The notes under the pieces: generated by a model
The model's database searches: none
Seen by the model: the letters and a program-made list of their open reading frames with translations, nothing else
What the model was told of the DNA's origin: nothing
Position numbers and translations under genes: made by a program
Assembly (NCBI RefSeq): GCF_001995985.1
Contig: NZ_MUFC01000001.1
Span: forward strand, 105,178-169,177
Source of the DNA: Salinivibrio sharmensis
GTDB taxonomy: Bacteria > Pseudomonadota > Gammaproteobacteria > Enterobacterales > Vibrionaceae
Direction: 5' to 3'
Length of the DNA: 64,000 nt
In this document: piece after piece, positions 1-12,718 of the stretch
Position numbering within the stretch: the first letter of the stretch is position 1
Layout of the letters: every line of letters starts with the position of its first letter

Positions 1-1308
<1,308 letters not shown>

Positions 1309-2625
1309 CTAGCGCTTTTGCGGGCTTTTTGCGTCCAGCTCGTCCAGAAAGGCGAGCTTTTCAGCGATTTTAATTTCTAGCCCGCGATTAACGGGCTGGT
1401 AATAACGCACATCACCGACTTCATCGGGTAAATAACGCTCACCGGCGGCGTAGGCATTGGGTTCATCATGGGCATAGCGATAGCCATCACCGTGTCCCAG
1501 TTGCTCCATCAATGCGGTTGGTGCATTACGAAGGTGCATAGGCACGGGAGCGTTGGCCGTGTCTTTCGCATCGCGTAACGCTTGTTTCCATGCGGTATAA
1601 ACCGCATTACTTTTAGGGGCGCTGGCCAAATACACCGCCGCTTGGGCAATGGCGCGCTCTCCTTCTGCTGGCCCCACGCGGGTAAAGCAGTCCCAGGCGT
1701 TCAGCGCGACCTGCATCGCGCGTGGATCGGCATTACCGACATCCTCCGAAGCGATCGCAAGTAGTCGCCTTGCGACATAGAGTGGGTCGCCTCCTGCACT
1801 GACAATCCGTGCGTACCAATACAATGCTCCATCAGGGCTCGAACCGCGCACCGATTTGTGAAACGCAGAAATCAAGTCGTACCACGCATCCCCCTGCTTA
1901 TCGAACTGCGCCACTTTTTCGCCGGCTACGTCTTTAAGCATCGACATCGTGACTTGGCTATCGGCCATGTCTGCCAACATTTCCAACAGGTTTAACGCCA
2001 TACGTGCATCACCACTGCACGCCGCCGTCAATGCCGGTTTAACCCCTTCCTCAAACGTCAAGGACTGCTCACCAAGCCCACGTTGTGCGTCGGCGAGCGC
2101 TTGATCAATCACCGCTTCCAAATCGCTCTCGTCAAGGCTGGTTAGTCGGTATACTCGGGCACGCGATAGCAAGGCGTTATTAAGCTCAAACGAGGGGTTT
2201 TCCGTGGTGGCACCAATAAACGTGACAGTCCCTGCTTCCACATGGGGCAAAAACGCATCCTGCTGGCTTTTGTTGAAGCGGTGCACTTCATCGACAAACA
2301 GGACGGTGCGAACACCCGCTTGCTTGTTTTGCTCTGCGCGTCCAATCGCCTCTCGGATCTCCTTGACGCCAGACGTCACGGCCGAGATTTGTTCCAACTC
2401 TGCGTTGGCTTGGCGCGCGGCAATATCGGCAAGAGTGGTTTTACCGGTGCCCGGCGGACCCCAAAAAATCATCGAGTGGAGGGAGCCAGACTCAATTGCT
2501 CGGCGAAGCGGTTTACCCTCAGCGAGAAGGTGACGCTGACCGATGTACTGATCAAGCGTGAGTGGCCGCATGCGTGCGGCCAGTGGGCGAAAATCATCTG
2601 CAAAGTCAAGCGGTAAGGTCGACAC
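1309..2625 (-). CDS. rarA: replication-associated recombination protein A (RarA/MgsA AAA+ ATPase)
   Basis: AAA+ ATPase of the clamp-loader-like RarA/WRNIP1/Mgs1 family that acts at stalled replication forks. Walker A (GPPGTGKT, about residues 56-63) and Walker B with a sensor-like follow-on ([19 protein letters not shown]) are intact, as is [12 protein letters not shown]. The C-terminal half carries the tetramerisation-domain signature [12 protein letters not shown]. The frame can begin at a GTG at 2631, but that codon touches the GGAG ribosome site. The GTG at 2625 has a five-base spacing and gives MSTLPLDF, matching the E. coli N-terminus, so I use it (438 residues). It lies 17 bases after lolA, within the ftsK-lolA-rarA-serS run. 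Confidence 0.96.
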   Translation of the reverse strand: MSTLPLDFADDFRPLAARMRPLTLDQYIGQRHLLAEGKPLRRAIESGSLHSMIFWGPPGTGKTTLADIAARQANAELEQISAVTSGVKEIREAIGRAEQNKQAGVRTVLFVDEVHRFNKSQQDAFLPHVEAGTVTFIGATTENPSFELNNALLSRARVYRLTSLDESDLEAVIDQALADAQRGLGEQSLTFEEGVKPALTAACSGDARMALNLLEMLADMADSQVTMSMLKDVAGEKVAQFDKQGDAWYDLISAFHKSVRGSSPDGALYWYARIVSAGGDPLYVARRLLAIASEDVGNADPRAMQVALNAWDCFTRVGPAEGERAIAQAAVYLASAPKSNAVYTAWKQALRDAKDTANAPVPMHLRNAPTALMEQLGHGDGYRYAHDEPNAYAAGERYLPDEVGDVRYYQPVNRGLEIKIAEKLAFLDELDAKSPQKR

Positions 2626-2642
2626 AGTCACCTCCGAGGCAA

Positions 2643-3272
2643 TTATCTTGGTTGGCGCTGATCGTCGACCATCACTGCGTCTGGTGGCGTAAACGAAAAC
2701 AGGTCTGACGCCGGTGCTTGTCGGCTAAATTGGCTCAGCGAGAACTGGCTCTGTTGCCCATCTTGCTCAACCACGGTAAAGCCGGTCAAGGTACCATCCG
2801 GTTTCACCGTGACTTCAAATTCGCCAATCGTGCCTGTGGTTTTTGGCGTTAAGGTAAAGGTATCAGCCTCTTGGGTGATTTGATACGCCTGCCAATCACT
2901 GGGCTGATTGCGTGTCAGTAGGACAAACGGCGTTTGTGCCGTGGCATCCTCCAACCACATCGCGGTCACTTGCTCAACAAACGGGCTGTAGTACCAGAGC
3001 GTTTCGCCATCGGAAATCATGATGGTTTCGTCGGGTGAGGTCGTGGTCCAGTTAAACAAGTTTGGCCGCTCAATTGCCAAACGCCCTTTGGCTTGATGAA
3101 TTACCTCCCCTTCTGGACTTTGTACAGTTTGCGAGAACTGGGCACTGAACGCATCCACTTTGTTCAATCTTTCCATTAAATGCTGTTGCGCCTGCGTTTG
3201 TGCGTGCGCCGTGAATGCAACAACTAGCGATATCAATGCCACTACGTGGCGGACAGCAGAAAATCGAGTCAT
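2643..3272 (-). CDS. lolA: outer-membrane lipoprotein carrier protein LolA
   Basis: Periplasmic chaperone that takes lipoproteins from the LolCDE exporter across the periplasm to LolB. The protein starts [10 protein letters not shown] with a typical Sec signal peptide ending AHA, then the mature chain with the LolA pattern ([39 protein letters not shown]). I place the start at 3272, where AAGG lies six bases upstream; a longer frame would run into ftsK without a ribosome site. Length 209 residues, close to E. coli LolA (203). It sits 16 bases after ftsK, as in most gammaproteobacteria. Confidence 0.95.
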   Translation of the reverse strand: MTRFSAVRHVVALISLVVAFTAHAQTQAQQHLMERLNKVDAFSAQFSQTVQSPEGEVIHQAKGRLAIERPNLFNWTTTSPDETIMISDGETLWYYSPFVEQVTAMWLEDATAQTPFVLLTRNQPSDWQAYQITQEADTFTLTPKTTGTIGEFEVTVKPDGTLTGFTVVEQDGQQSQFSLSQFSRQAPASDLFSFTPPDAVMVDDQRQPR

Positions 3273-3288
3273 GAAACCTTCCATTCGA

Positions 3289-6078
3289 TCAATCTTTGGG
3301 TGGCGGTGGCGCGATAACTTCGCGGTTGCCATTGTGGCCTGGTGAGCTTACGACACCGTGTGCTTCCAGTTGTTCCACGATCCGCGCCGCCCGGTTGTAG
3401 CCAATTTTGAATCGTCGCTGGACGCCAGAAACAGACCCTCGGCGGCTTTCGGTGACAAATTCAACCACTTGGTCAAAAAGCTGGTCTAGCTCCTCACCAT
3501 CTCCCCCAGAGGGCGCCTCACCCGGCAACAAGCTATCGGAGCCTTGATCCCCTTTGGTAATTTCATCCAGATATTGCGGCTTACCGCGCGCTTTCCAATT
3601 GTTAACCACGCGATGCACTTCTTCATCGCTCACAAAGGCACCATGAACACGAATCGGGTGGTTGGAGCCATTAGGCATAAAGAGCATATCGCCCATCCCC
3701 AGTAACGACTCTGCGCCACCTTGGTCAAGAATGGTGCGTGAATCCGTTTTGGTCGATACCGTAAACGCCATCCGGGTTGGAATGTTGGCTTTGATTAAGC
3801 CTGTGATCACATCGACGGACGGACGCTGGGTGGCGAGCACCAGATGAATACCTGCGGCTCGAGCCTTTTGCGCGAGGCGTGCAATCAACTCTTCCACTTT
3901 TTTGCCCACCACCATCATCAGATCGGAAAATTCATCCACGACCACCACAATATAAGGCAGCTTTTCCAGCTTAGGCGCTGACTCATCCATCGAATCACCT
4001 GGCTTCCAAAGCGGATCGGGAATGGGGTTATTCGCCGCTTCAGCCGCTTTTACTTTCTCGTTAAAGCCTTTTAGGTTCCGCACCCCAAGCGCCGACATCA
4101 GCTTGTAACGACGCTCCATCTCACCAACACACCAACGCAGGGCATTGCCGGCATCTTTCATGTCGGTCACCACCTCGGTTAACAGGTGTGGGATCCCCTC
4201 ATACACCGAGAGCTCGAGCATTTTCGGATCGATCATGATAAAGCGTACATCCTCCGGTGAGGCTTTATACAGCATGCTCACCAACATGACGTTCACGCCC
4301 ACCGACTTACCTGAGCCTGTGGTACCGGCCACCAGCATGTGTGGCGCCTTACCCAAGTCGGTGATAATCGCTTCACCCGCAATATCGTTCCCCAGCACCA
4401 CCGAAATAGGCGAGTGGCTATTCTTAAACCGCTCACTGCCAATCACTTCCGACATAAACACCGTCTCTCGGTGCTCATTGGGGAGCTCAAGACCAATGTA
4501 GGGCTTGCCTGGGATCACTTCGACCACACGCACAGCGGTGGTCGATAAGGCCCGCGCTAGGTCTTTCGACAAGCCCGAAATCCGCGAAACTTTGACCCCA
4601 GGCGCGAGATCGAGCTCAAAACGCGTGATCACCGGGCCTGGGTATACCCCAACCACGCGTGCCTGAACTTTAAAATCTTCTAATCGTGCTTCAACCAAGC
4701 GGGCAATCTTCTCGAGCTCTTCACGCGTGGCCTGCTCTGCGGTATGGCGAGCGGGGTCAAGCAGATCGATGGTCGGGAAAGGCTCAGCCGGCTTGGGAAG
4801 ATCCGGCTCATCTTTGACTAAGAACGGATGATCCAGTCCAGCAGCCTGCTGCTGATTTTTTTGCGCTTGGCGAATGGTTTCTTGGAACGGGTCGTCATCC
4901 TCACCCGCGCCACTGTTCGCTTGTTCTGCACGCTCAAGCTCGGACAGCCCATCTTGATTGCCATAAGTTGTGTCGGCGTGGAGAGACGATGAGGCTAAAG
5001 GCTCTTCGTCCACTTGCAAGCGGTCACTTGTTTGCGCAGTGGAGGCGTTGGTTTCTTCTGTTTCATCGACCTTAACATGCGATGATGAAAAAGAAGGCGC
5101 TTCGTGCTCGATGGCGATATCCCACTGCCCTAATGTCGGCTCACTGGATTGCCCACTTTCATCGGCCACTGATACCGCATTGTCTGCCGATGTATCATCG
5201 TCCGCTGGTATATCGGTCGCGGTGCGCGCTTGACCACCAAAGACAATCGGTGATTCGGCCTGTTCGGACTGACTCTCACTCTTATCATCCATCGCGGCTT
5301 TATCGGGTGCGGACGGCGTCAGGCGGCGTAAGTCACTGAGCTCCATCGGCTCAGAGGTTTGGGTTTCCACATCTGGAGTCTCCGACTCTGCCGGGACGCC
5401 CAGTTCTGCCGGCCTATCGCCACGGATACGGTTCACCGCCCAAGTGACTGCGTTGAGTGTCACCGCACCAAGGTTATCGACAATGGTTAACCACGAGATA
5501 CCGCTAAAAAGCGTAAAACCGGCTGCCCATCCAAATAACATCACCAAGGTGGTACCCAACACATTAAATAACGGTAGCGCCAAGCTATTGGTCACATCAC
5601 CCATGACGCCGCCAGACGAAAAATGCCAAAAGTCGTCAAAGTTCAGATCCGCCAGTGAGCAGCTGGTGAGAAACAAAGTAAACAACCCGAGAATACGCGC
5701 GCCAATAATGGTGTAATTAATGGGTTCGTCGTCACCACGGCGACGTAAAAACACCCAACCACCCAGGATAACAGCCGGAGGTAAGGGGTAAGCCAAAATA
5801 CCGAAAGAGAAGAACAGGCTATCGGCTATCCACGCGCCCATGGCGCCTGCTGCATTGTGAACATCACCATGCCAAGCAGTTTGCGACCAAGACGGGTCGG
5901 CTGGATTAAAAGACAATAACGCCACCGTGGCAAACACGGCAGCCGCGAGTACCAAGATAAACCCACACTCTTTTAACCGCTGAACACCATCTAAACGCGC
6001 TTTGGAACGAGCTGCTTTGGGCTCCCGACGTAAAGAAAACTCCATCATCACCTGTTTAATACCGTTCTTGAACCGCAT
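3289..6078 (-). CDS. ftsK: DNA translocase FtsK
   Basis: Septum-anchored DNA pump that clears the chromosome terminus, activates XerCD at dif and contributes to division. N-terminal hydrophobic segments (about residues 38-60, 85-115, 125-145, 165-200) form the membrane anchor. A short Asp/Glu/Ser-rich linker (about 220-440) follows, then the motor with Walker A GTTGSGKS and Walker [13 protein letters not shown], and a C-terminal winged-helix gamma domain ([22 protein letters not shown]). At 929 residues it is much shorter than E. coli FtsK (1329), mainly in the linker, as is usual in Vibrio. The start at 6078 has AGGA six bases upstream; an internal ATG at 6045 is also possible. It has its own upstream region containing a 17-base palindrome. 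Confidence 0.96.
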   Translation of the reverse strand: MRFKNGIKQVMMEFSLRREPKAARSKARLDGVQRLKECGFILVLAAAVFATVALLSFNPADPSWSQTAWHGDVHNAAGAMGAWIADSLFFSFGILAYPLPPAVILGGWVFLRRRGDDEPINYTIIGARILGLFTLFLTSCSLADLNFDDFWHFSSGGVMGDVTNSLALPLFNVLGTTLVMLFGWAAGFTLFSGISWLTIVDNLGAVTLNAVTWAVNRIRGDRPAELGVPAESETPDVETQTSEPMELSDLRRLTPSAPDKAAMDDKSESQSEQAESPIVFGGQARTATDIPADDDTSADNAVSVADESGQSSEPTLGQWDIAIEHEAPSFSSSHVKVDETEETNASTAQTSDRLQVDEEPLASSSLHADTTYGNQDGLSELERAEQANSGAGEDDDPFQETIRQAQKNQQQAAGLDHPFLVKDEPDLPKPAEPFPTIDLLDPARHTAEQATREELEKIARLVEARLEDFKVQARVVGVYPGPVITRFELDLAPGVKVSRISGLSKDLARALSTTAVRVVEVIPGKPYIGLELPNEHRETVFMSEVIGSERFKNSHSPISVVLGNDIAGEAIITDLGKAPHMLVAGTTGSGKSVGVNVMLVSMLYKASPEDVRFIMIDPKMLELSVYEGIPHLLTEVVTDMKDAGNALRWCVGEMERRYKLMSALGVRNLKGFNEKVKAAEAANNPIPDPLWKPGDSMDESAPKLEKLPYIVVVVDEFSDLMMVVGKKVEELIARLAQKARAAGIHLVLATQRPSVDVITGLIKANIPTRMAFTVSTKTDSRTILDQGGAESLLGMGDMLFMPNGSNHPIRVHGAFVSDEEVHRVVNNWKARGKPQYLDEITKGDQGSDSLLPGEAPSGGDGEELDQLFDQVVEFVTESRRGSVSGVQRRFKIGYNRAARIVEQLEAHGVVSSPGHNGNREVIAPPPPKD

Positions 6079-6204
6079 TCCTCATCCTATTTTGAGGCTT
6101 GCTCATATTGTCCTGACTTTACCACATTCATGCCATGAGGGCAGGCATGATGCCTGCTTACGCTAAATCTTTACCGAGATATCACACAATCCTCAGTGAT
6201 CCGT
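6079..6204 (-). promoter_or_regulatory. ftsK upstream region with 17-base palindrome
   Basis: Spacer between the lrp terminator and ftsK. It contains a perfect palindrome, GCAGGCAT-g-ATGCCTGC, at 6141-6157, partly overlapping a second inverted pair CATGCC/GGCATG. There is no U-tract, so it is more likely an operator or leader structure than a terminator. No LexA box is visible, unlike the SOS-inducible E. coli ftsK. Confidence 0.35.
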
Positions 6205-6236
6205 GCAAAAAATAAGCCGAGCACAATGCTCGGCTT
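6205..6236 (-). terminator. rho-independent terminator of lrp
   Basis: A ten-base-pair stem (AAGCCGAGCA with TGCTCGGCTT, 6214-6223 and 6227-6236) with a three-base loop, followed on the minus strand by ATTTTTTG. It lies just beyond the lrp stop codon. Confidence 0.9.
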
Positions 6237-6278
6237 GCATTCTGAGAGGAGGTGTACCGCCCTCCTTTAAACCACCGG

Positions 6279-6773
6279 CTATCGCGTATGAATAACCAGG
6301 TGATTGCTTTGCTTGACCTCTTCCATTACCACATAAGTGCGCGTGTCATTCACACCGGGCAAACGCAGCAAAGTTTCACCCAATAACTTGCGATATGCCG
6401 ACATATCCGCTACTCGTGTTTTAAGCAGGTAGTCAAAATCCCCTGACACCAACGAGCACTCTTGAATGTCCTCAAGCGTTTGCACGGCTTTGTTAAATTG
6501 TTCGAACACATCAGGTGCACCGCGGTTGAGTGTGATTTCGACAAACACCAACAGTGATGCATCCAAATACTGGGGGTTAAGCAGTGCTGTATAGCCAAGG
6601 ATATAGCCTTGACGCTCAAGACGTCGTACACGCTCTAGACAGGGGGTTGGAGAAAGACCGACACGTTTTGATAACTCAACGTTAGAGACTCGCCCATCCT
6701 TTTGGAGCTCGTTCAGGATGTTGCGGTCAATGCGGTCCAATTCCTTGGAGGGCTTTTTTTTGGTATCTACCAT
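6279..6773 (-). CDS. lrp: leucine-responsive regulatory protein Lrp
   Basis: Global feast/famine regulator that binds DNA as an octamer or hexadecamer and responds to leucine or alanine. The N-terminal helix-turn-helix spans about residues 29-53 (VSNVELSKRVGLSPTPCLERV). The C-terminal RAM/AsnC effector domain follows (SGDFDYLLKTRVADM, LPGVNDTRTYVVMEEVK). Length 164, the same as E. coli Lrp, and very similar throughout. It is divergent from ald, with an Lrp-like box in between, so autoregulation and control of ald are likely. A terminator follows directly. Confidence 0.97.
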   Translation of the reverse strand: MVDTKKKPSKELDRIDRNILNELQKDGRVSNVELSKRVGLSPTPCLERVRRLERQGYILGYTALLNPQYLDASLLVFVEITLNRGAPDVFEQFNKAVQTLEDIQECSLVSGDFDYLLKTRVADMSAYRKLLGETLLRLPGVNDTRTYVVMEEVKQSNHLVIHTR

Positions 6774-6840
6774 TTTTTATTCCACCTTGTTACTTCCTTG
6801 CAAAAAGATATACCAAATTTAATAACATCTAAATGATTTT

Positions 6841-6855
6841 CAGCATCAAATGCTG
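6841..6855. promoter_or_regulatory. Lrp-type operator between lrp and ald
   Basis: The 15-base dyad CAGCAT-caa-ATGCTG fits both half-sites of the known Lrp consensus (YAGHAW...WTDCTR), differing only in the three central bases. The 166-base spacer is AT-rich and separates divergent lrp and ald. A TTGACA hexamer at 6884-6889 faces ald, but no -10 stands at the right distance. Confidence 0.6.
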
Positions 6856-6939
6856 GTTTATTGCCTTTATACTAGCCTGAAAATTGACAATATCAATAAC
6901 AAGCCAGCCGATAACACTGAATAAACAAGAGGTGACAGC

Positions 6940-8064
6940 ATGATCATTGGCGTTCCAAAAGAAATCAAAAACCATGAGTACCGCGTTGGTATGGTACCCG
7001 CGAGTGTTCGCGAGCTTATTTCTCACGGCCACTCTGTCTACGTAGAGACCAACGCAGGTAATGGTATTGGTTTCTCTGACGACGACTATATAGCCGCCGG
7101 CGCGTCTATCCTTCCCACTGCTGCTGACGTCTTTGCTAAAGCAGAAATGATCGTCAAGGTAAAAGAGCCACAAGCCGTTGAGCGTGCGATGCTCCGTGAA
7201 GGACAGATTTTGTTCACCTATTTGCATCTTGCACCAGATTTTCCGCAAACAGAAGACTTAATTAAAAGTAAAGCCATCTGTATTGCCTACGAAACGGTAA
7301 CAGATTCTAAAGGTCGATTGCCACTACTTGCGCCTATGTCTGAGGTTGCCGGTCGTATGTCTATTCAAGCAGGTGCACAAGCGCTTGAGAAATCACATGG
7401 TGGTTCAGGCATGCTGCTCAGCGGTGTGCCCGGTGTTGAGCCGGCTAAAATCGTGGTACTAGGCGGTGGCGTAGTTGGCTCTAACGCTGCACGGATGGCG
7501 GTTGGCCTGCGTGCTGACGTGACTATTCTCGACAAAAATGTCGACACCCTACGTCGCCTCGATGAAGAGTTCCAAGGGCGTGCCAAAGTGGTGTACTCCA
7601 CCGAGGAGACCCTGGAGCAACACGTGCTGAACGCTGATCTAGTCGTGGGCGCAGTACTGATCCCAGGGGCTGCTGCACCTAAGCTGGTGAACGAAGATCA
7701 TATCAAACGTATGAAGCCCGGCGCAGCGGCTGTGGATGTGGCTATTGATCAAGGCGGCTGTTTCGCGACTTCACATGCGACCACTCATGCCGATCCAACC
7801 TATATCGTCGACGACGTGGTGCACTACTGTGTCGCTAACATGCCAGGCGCGGTGGCACGTACCTCTACTGTCGCACTAAACAATGCCACACTGCCATATA
7901 TTGTTAAGCTGGCTAACAAGGGCTATCGCGATGCCTTGGTGGAAGACCAACACCTGCGCAATGGCCTGAATGTTATCGGCGGTCAAGTCACGATTAAAGA
8001 AGTCGCTGAAGGCTTTGATTTGCCGTATGTTGATGCCATGGACGCACTGAGGTCTGCGCATTAA
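6940..8064 (+). CDS. ald: alanine dehydrogenase
   Basis: NAD-dependent interconversion of L-alanine with pyruvate plus ammonium, in the cytoplasm. Full length at 374 residues. The substrate-site lysine (VKVKEP, K75) and catalytic histidine (YLHLAPD, H96) are present, with the Rossmann motif [13 protein letters not shown] (about 172-184) and the DVAIDQGGC segment. AGAGGTG lies upstream of the ATG. It is divergent from lrp, and in many bacteria ald is controlled by an Lrp/AsnC protein in response to alanine. A strong terminator follows. Confidence 0.97.
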   Translation: MIIGVPKEIKNHEYRVGMVPASVRELISHGHSVYVETNAGNGIGFSDDDYIAAGASILPTAADVFAKAEMIVKVKEPQAVERAMLREGQILFTYLHLAPDFPQTEDLIKSKAICIAYETVTDSKGRLPLLAPMSEVAGRMSIQAGAQALEKSHGGSGMLLSGVPGVEPAKIVVLGGGVVGSNAARMAVGLRADVTILDKNVDTLRRLDEEFQGRAKVVYSTEETLEQHVLNADLVVGAVLIPGAAAPKLVNEDHIKRMKPGAAAVDVAIDQGGCFATSHATTHADPTYIVDDVVHYCVANMPGAVARTSTVALNNATLPYIVKLANKGYRDALVEDQHLRNGLNVIGGQVTIKEVAEGFDLPYVDAMDALRSAH

Positions 8065-8090
8065 TCGGCTGCGCCAATCATAGAAATCGA

Positions 8091-8121
8091 GGGCACCATC
8101 ACGGTGCCCTTTCTTTACCTT
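8091..8121 (+). terminator. terminator after ald
   Basis: A seven-base-pair stem GGGCACC/GGTGCCC (8091-8097 and 8103-8109) with a five-base loop, followed by TTCTTTACCTTTC. Confidence 0.85.
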
Positions 8122-8183
8122 TCTAATTTACCTACAATCAGTCCATTCAAAAAAACGAACCTCTTTCCTGCTCGGAGACGTGA

Positions 8184-9146
<963 letters not shown>

Positions 9147-9223
9147 GCCCATGCTCTCATGCAGGCTGCCATTCGGTGGCCTGCCCAGCCTATTTGTAGG
9201 CTCTCATAAAATAATAAGACGAT

Positions 9224-10993
9224 ATGGATAAATCTAAACAGCGGGCGCTAACCCAATGGCTCAAGTCGCAGAGCACGTTAGCCAAACCCTGGTTAGTTGC
9301 GACGATTAGTATTGCACTCCTCTCCGGTGTGCTTTTGATTGCCCAAGCAGCACTTCTCGCCCACCTGCTGCACCAATTGATTATTGAACAAACAGATAAA
9401 TTCGCGCTGCTCCCAAGCTTTGTCGCCTTAGCTGGCATCGTGCTAGCACGTGCGGTATGCAGTTGGGCAAAAGAGCAAACGGGCTACCGCTGTGGTGAAG
9501 CCATTCGCCAACATATCCGTCACCTGATACTGAACCGACTCGATGCGCTGGGGCCGGTAACGATTCAAGGGCGCCCGGCGGGAAGCTGGGCGAGCCTTAT
9601 TTTGGAACAAGTGGAAGAGTTACAAGATTTTTTCGCTCGTTATCTACCGCAGATGGCTATTGCCGTGCTGATCCCCTTGGTGATCTTGGTTGCCGTATTC
9701 CCAATCAATTGGGCATCAGGCGTGATCTTTTTAGTCACCGCCCCGCTCGTGCCTCTTTTTATGGCGTTAGTCGGCATCAAGGCCGCAGATGCCAACCGCA
9801 AGAATTTCAAGGCACTGCAGCGTCTGTCAGGCTATTTTTACGATCGCTTGCGCGGCCTTCCGACCCTCAAGCTGTTTAACCGGGTCGACGCGGAAGCCGA
9901 CCAACTTCACCTCGCCTCACACACGTTTCGTCAACGTACCATGGAGGTGCTGCGTCTCGCCTTTTTGTCATCGGCTGTGCTGGAATTTTTTACCGCGATT
10001 TCCATTGCCGTTGTCGCGGTCTATTTTGGTTTTAGCTTTATTGGTGAGCTCGACTTTGGCCATTATGGCGCCCCTATATCGCTATTTACTGGGTTATTTG
10101 TGCTGGTGCTCGCGCCTGAGTTTTACCAGCCATTACGTGATCTTGGCACGTTTTATCACGCCAAAGCCCAAGCGATTGGGGCTGCCGAATCCATCGTCGA
10201 GTTTCTCGATGCGCAACCCGATACCGGCACACAAGGCCAAGAGACACCCGATCTCGAGGCTGTGACCATCACCGCGCGCGATCTCGAAGTGCTCAGCCCT
10301 GATGGCCATGTCTTGGCAGGGCCGCTCAACTTTGACGTCAAAGCCGGTGAGCATATTGCACTTGTCGGCGTCAGCGGTGCAGGGAAATCAAGCTTGCTTA
10401 ATGCGCTACTCGGCTTTTTACCCTACCGTGGCCGTCTTAGCATCAATGGCTGTGAACGCAGTGAACTTGATTTGACGCATTGGCGTCAGTCGATAAGCTG
10501 GGTTGGACAAAACCCACAACTTTTCCATGGCAGTATTCGCGACAATATTGCCCTCGCCAACCCAGAAGCGAGCCCTGAGACAATCAATCAGGTGATGACC
10601 CAAGCGTACGTAGATGAGTTTGTGATGCGACTGACCGACGGTTTAGCGCACTTTGTCGGCGACCGAAATGGTGGTTTATCGGTGGGCCAAGCGCAACGTA
10701 TCGCTGTCGCACGGGCGTTGCTACAAAATGGCGCACTGTGGGTGCTGGATGAGCCAACCGCAAGTTTGGATGCACACAGTGAACAACGCGTGCTGGACAC
10801 CTTGCATGCCGCCACCCAAGGTAGAACCTGTATTCAGGTTTCCCATCGTTTAGATACGCTGGCAACCAGTGACCAAGTTTGGGTCATGATGAACGGCAAG
10901 TTAGTACAACAAGGCCCTTATCACACACTGGCAGAAACCGGCCCGCTGGCAGAAATGCTGGCTTCCGCCGATAGGAGAAATCTCGATGCGTGA
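9224..10993 (+). CDS. cydD: thiol reductant ABC exporter subunit CydD
   Basis: Half-transporter that with CydC forms an inner-membrane ABC exporter of cysteine/glutathione or haem-linked function, needed for cytochrome bd assembly. N-terminal membrane domain (about residues 25-330) with six hydrophobic segments, then the ATPase domain: Walker A GVSGAGKS (382-389), signature LSVGQAQR (about 485-492) and Walker B LWVLDEP (505-511). The signature has V where most ABC proteins have G; the cydC partner has the canonical LSGGE. The 3' end overlaps cydC by eight bases, so the two are translationally coupled. Confidence 0.95.
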   Translation: MDKSKQRALTQWLKSQSTLAKPWLVATISIALLSGVLLIAQAALLAHLLHQLIIEQTDKFALLPSFVALAGIVLARAVCSWAKEQTGYRCGEAIRQHIRHLILNRLDALGPVTIQGRPAGSWASLILEQVEELQDFFARYLPQMAIAVLIPLVILVAVFPINWASGVIFLVTAPLVPLFMALVGIKAADANRKNFKALQRLSGYFYDRLRGLPTLKLFNRVDAEADQLHLASHTFRQRTMEVLRLAFLSSAVLEFFTAISIAVVAVYFGFSFIGELDFGHYGAPISLFTGLFVLVLAPEFYQPLRDLGTFYHAKAQAIGAAESIVEFLDAQPDTGTQGQETPDLEAVTITARDLEVLSPDGHVLAGPLNFDVKAGEHIALVGVSGAGKSSLLNALLGFLPYRGRLSINGCERSELDLTHWRQSISWVGQNPQLFHGSIRDNIALANPEASPETINQVMTQAYVDEFVMRLTDGLAHFVGDRNGGLSVGQAQRIAVARALLQNGALWVLDEPTASLDAHSEQRVLDTLHAATQGRTCIQVSHRLDTLATSDQVWVMMNGKLVQQGPYHTLAETGPLAEMLASADRRNLDA

Positions 10994-12704
10994 ACTACTG
11001 CCTTATCTTCGCCTCTATAAACGTCACTGGTTTGGATTAAGTCTGGGGATGGTGTTGGCGTTTGCCACCTTGTTTGCCGCTATTGGACTGTTAACGCTCT
11101 CCGGCTGGTTTATTGCTGCTGCGGCTGTCGCTGGCCTAGCGAGCATCGCCACCTTTAATTACATGCTGCCCGCCGCCGGTGTGCGTGGCTTTTCTATTGG
11201 GCGTACATTCGGGCGTTGGGCTGAACGTGTGGTCAGCCACAATGCCACCTTCAAGCTGTTGGCGGATTTGCGGGTATCCTTTTTTCGCAAGCTCGCCCCT
11301 TTAGTGCCAGACCAAAGTCTGAACATGCGTGATGGCGATTTACTCAATCGCATGGTTGCCGACGTCGATGCCATGGACCATGTTTATCTTCGACTCATTA
11401 GCCCTATGGTTGTCGGCATCCTAGGCATTGTGGCTGTGAGTCTGTTTTTAGGTTGGTTTGATCCAATACTTGGCATGGCGCTTGGGCTGACACTACTGGT
11501 GTTATTGGTTGGACTTCCTATCATTTTTTATCGTTTGGGTAATGATCAAGGCCGTGCTCAATTGGAGCAAAACGCAGCCACGCGCATTGCACTGCTCGAT
11601 TGGTTGCAAGGGCACGCCGAGCTGGCTTTATTTGGCGCACGTGACCGTTATCGCGCCCGTATCGATGACAGCGAGCAAGCGATGCTTCACGCACAAGCCA
11701 ATATGGCGCGTATCACCGGGCTGGCCAATGCCGTGCTCGTTGCAGCAACAGGTTTAACACTGGTCGGTATGATATGGCTTGCGGCGGACGGGGTTGGTAG
11801 TCGTCTACCCGGCCCAATGATCGCCATGGTGGCTTTCACTACCATGGCAAGTTTTGAGTTGATGATGCCGATCACTGCCGCGTTCCAATACCTGGGCAAA
11901 ACGCTTACCGCCGCGAAACGGCTCAATGCGATCACCGAGCGCACACCGAGTGTCCCTTTCCCCTCACAAGGACATTCTGGCCCCGCCATCGGCACCATTA
12001 GCTTTGATAACGTCAGTTACCAATACCCTGGCGCAGCACAAGACGCAGTTTCAAATATCTCGCTCCACGTGACACCGGGACAAACACTGGCACTGTTGGG
12101 TAGGACGGGGTGTGGCAAATCAACCTTATTGAACTTGGTCACCCGAGCGTGGGATCCCACCCAAGGTCAAATTACCCTTGATGATGTGCCGCTAACACAA
12201 TGGCAAGAGCCAGCGCTGCGTGACGCAATGTCCGTGGTAACGCAAAAAGTCGATCTGTTTAATGGCACATTGCGCGATAACCTTGCACTCGCCAATCCTC
12301 ATGCGTCAGACGATGTTTTAGCATCAACCCTAGAACGTGTTGGCTTGGGTGGGCTGCTAGAGGGTCAAGGGCTAGATGCTTGGTTGGGCGATGGCGGACG
12401 ACAGCTTTCCGGTGGCGAGCGCCGCCGCTTGGGGATTGCTCGCGGGTTACTGCATCCCGCCCCTATCATGCTACTCGATGAACCCACCGAAGGGCTTGAT
12501 GTGCAAACCGAGGCGGAGATCCTATCCTTACTACACACACATTGTCAGGATAAAACCGTGGTGATCATCACCCATCGCTTAGTCGGATTAGCACACATGG
12601 ACAAAATATGCCTAATGGATGCAGGCCAAATTATTGAGCAAGGTACACACTCGTCGTTGCTCGCTCAGAATGGCCGCTATGCGCAACTCATGAACCGCTT
12701 GTAA
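10986..12704 (+). CDS. cydC: thiol reductant ABC exporter subunit CydC
   Basis: Partner half-transporter of CydD. Membrane domain to about residue 320, then Walker A GRTGCGKS (372-379), signature LSGGERRR (474-481) and Walker B IMLLDEPTEGLD (about 494-505). 572 residues, matching E. coli CydC (573). The start codon lies within the last codons of cydD, and aat begins 14 bases downstream, so trxB-cydD-cydC-aat-bpt probably share transcripts. Confidence 0.95.
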   Translation: MRELLPYLRLYKRHWFGLSLGMVLAFATLFAAIGLLTLSGWFIAAAAVAGLASIATFNYMLPAAGVRGFSIGRTFGRWAERVVSHNATFKLLADLRVSFFRKLAPLVPDQSLNMRDGDLLNRMVADVDAMDHVYLRLISPMVVGILGIVAVSLFLGWFDPILGMALGLTLLVLLVGLPIIFYRLGNDQGRAQLEQNAATRIALLDWLQGHAELALFGARDRYRARIDDSEQAMLHAQANMARITGLANAVLVAATGLTLVGMIWLAADGVGSRLPGPMIAMVAFTTMASFELMMPITAAFQYLGKTLTAAKRLNAITERTPSVPFPSQGHSGPAIGTISFDNVSYQYPGAAQDAVSNISLHVTPGQTLALLGRTGCGKSTLLNLVTRAWDPTQGQITLDDVPLTQWQEPALRDAMSVVTQKVDLFNGTLRDNLALANPHASDDVLASTLERVGLGGLLEGQGLDAWLGDGGRQLSGGERRRLGIARGLLHPAPIMLLDEPTEGLDVQTEAEILSLLHTHCQDKTVVIITHRLVGLAHMDKICLMDAGQIIEQGTHSSLLAQNGRYAQLMNRL

Positions 12705-12718
12705 CGAGAGCGTGTAAT

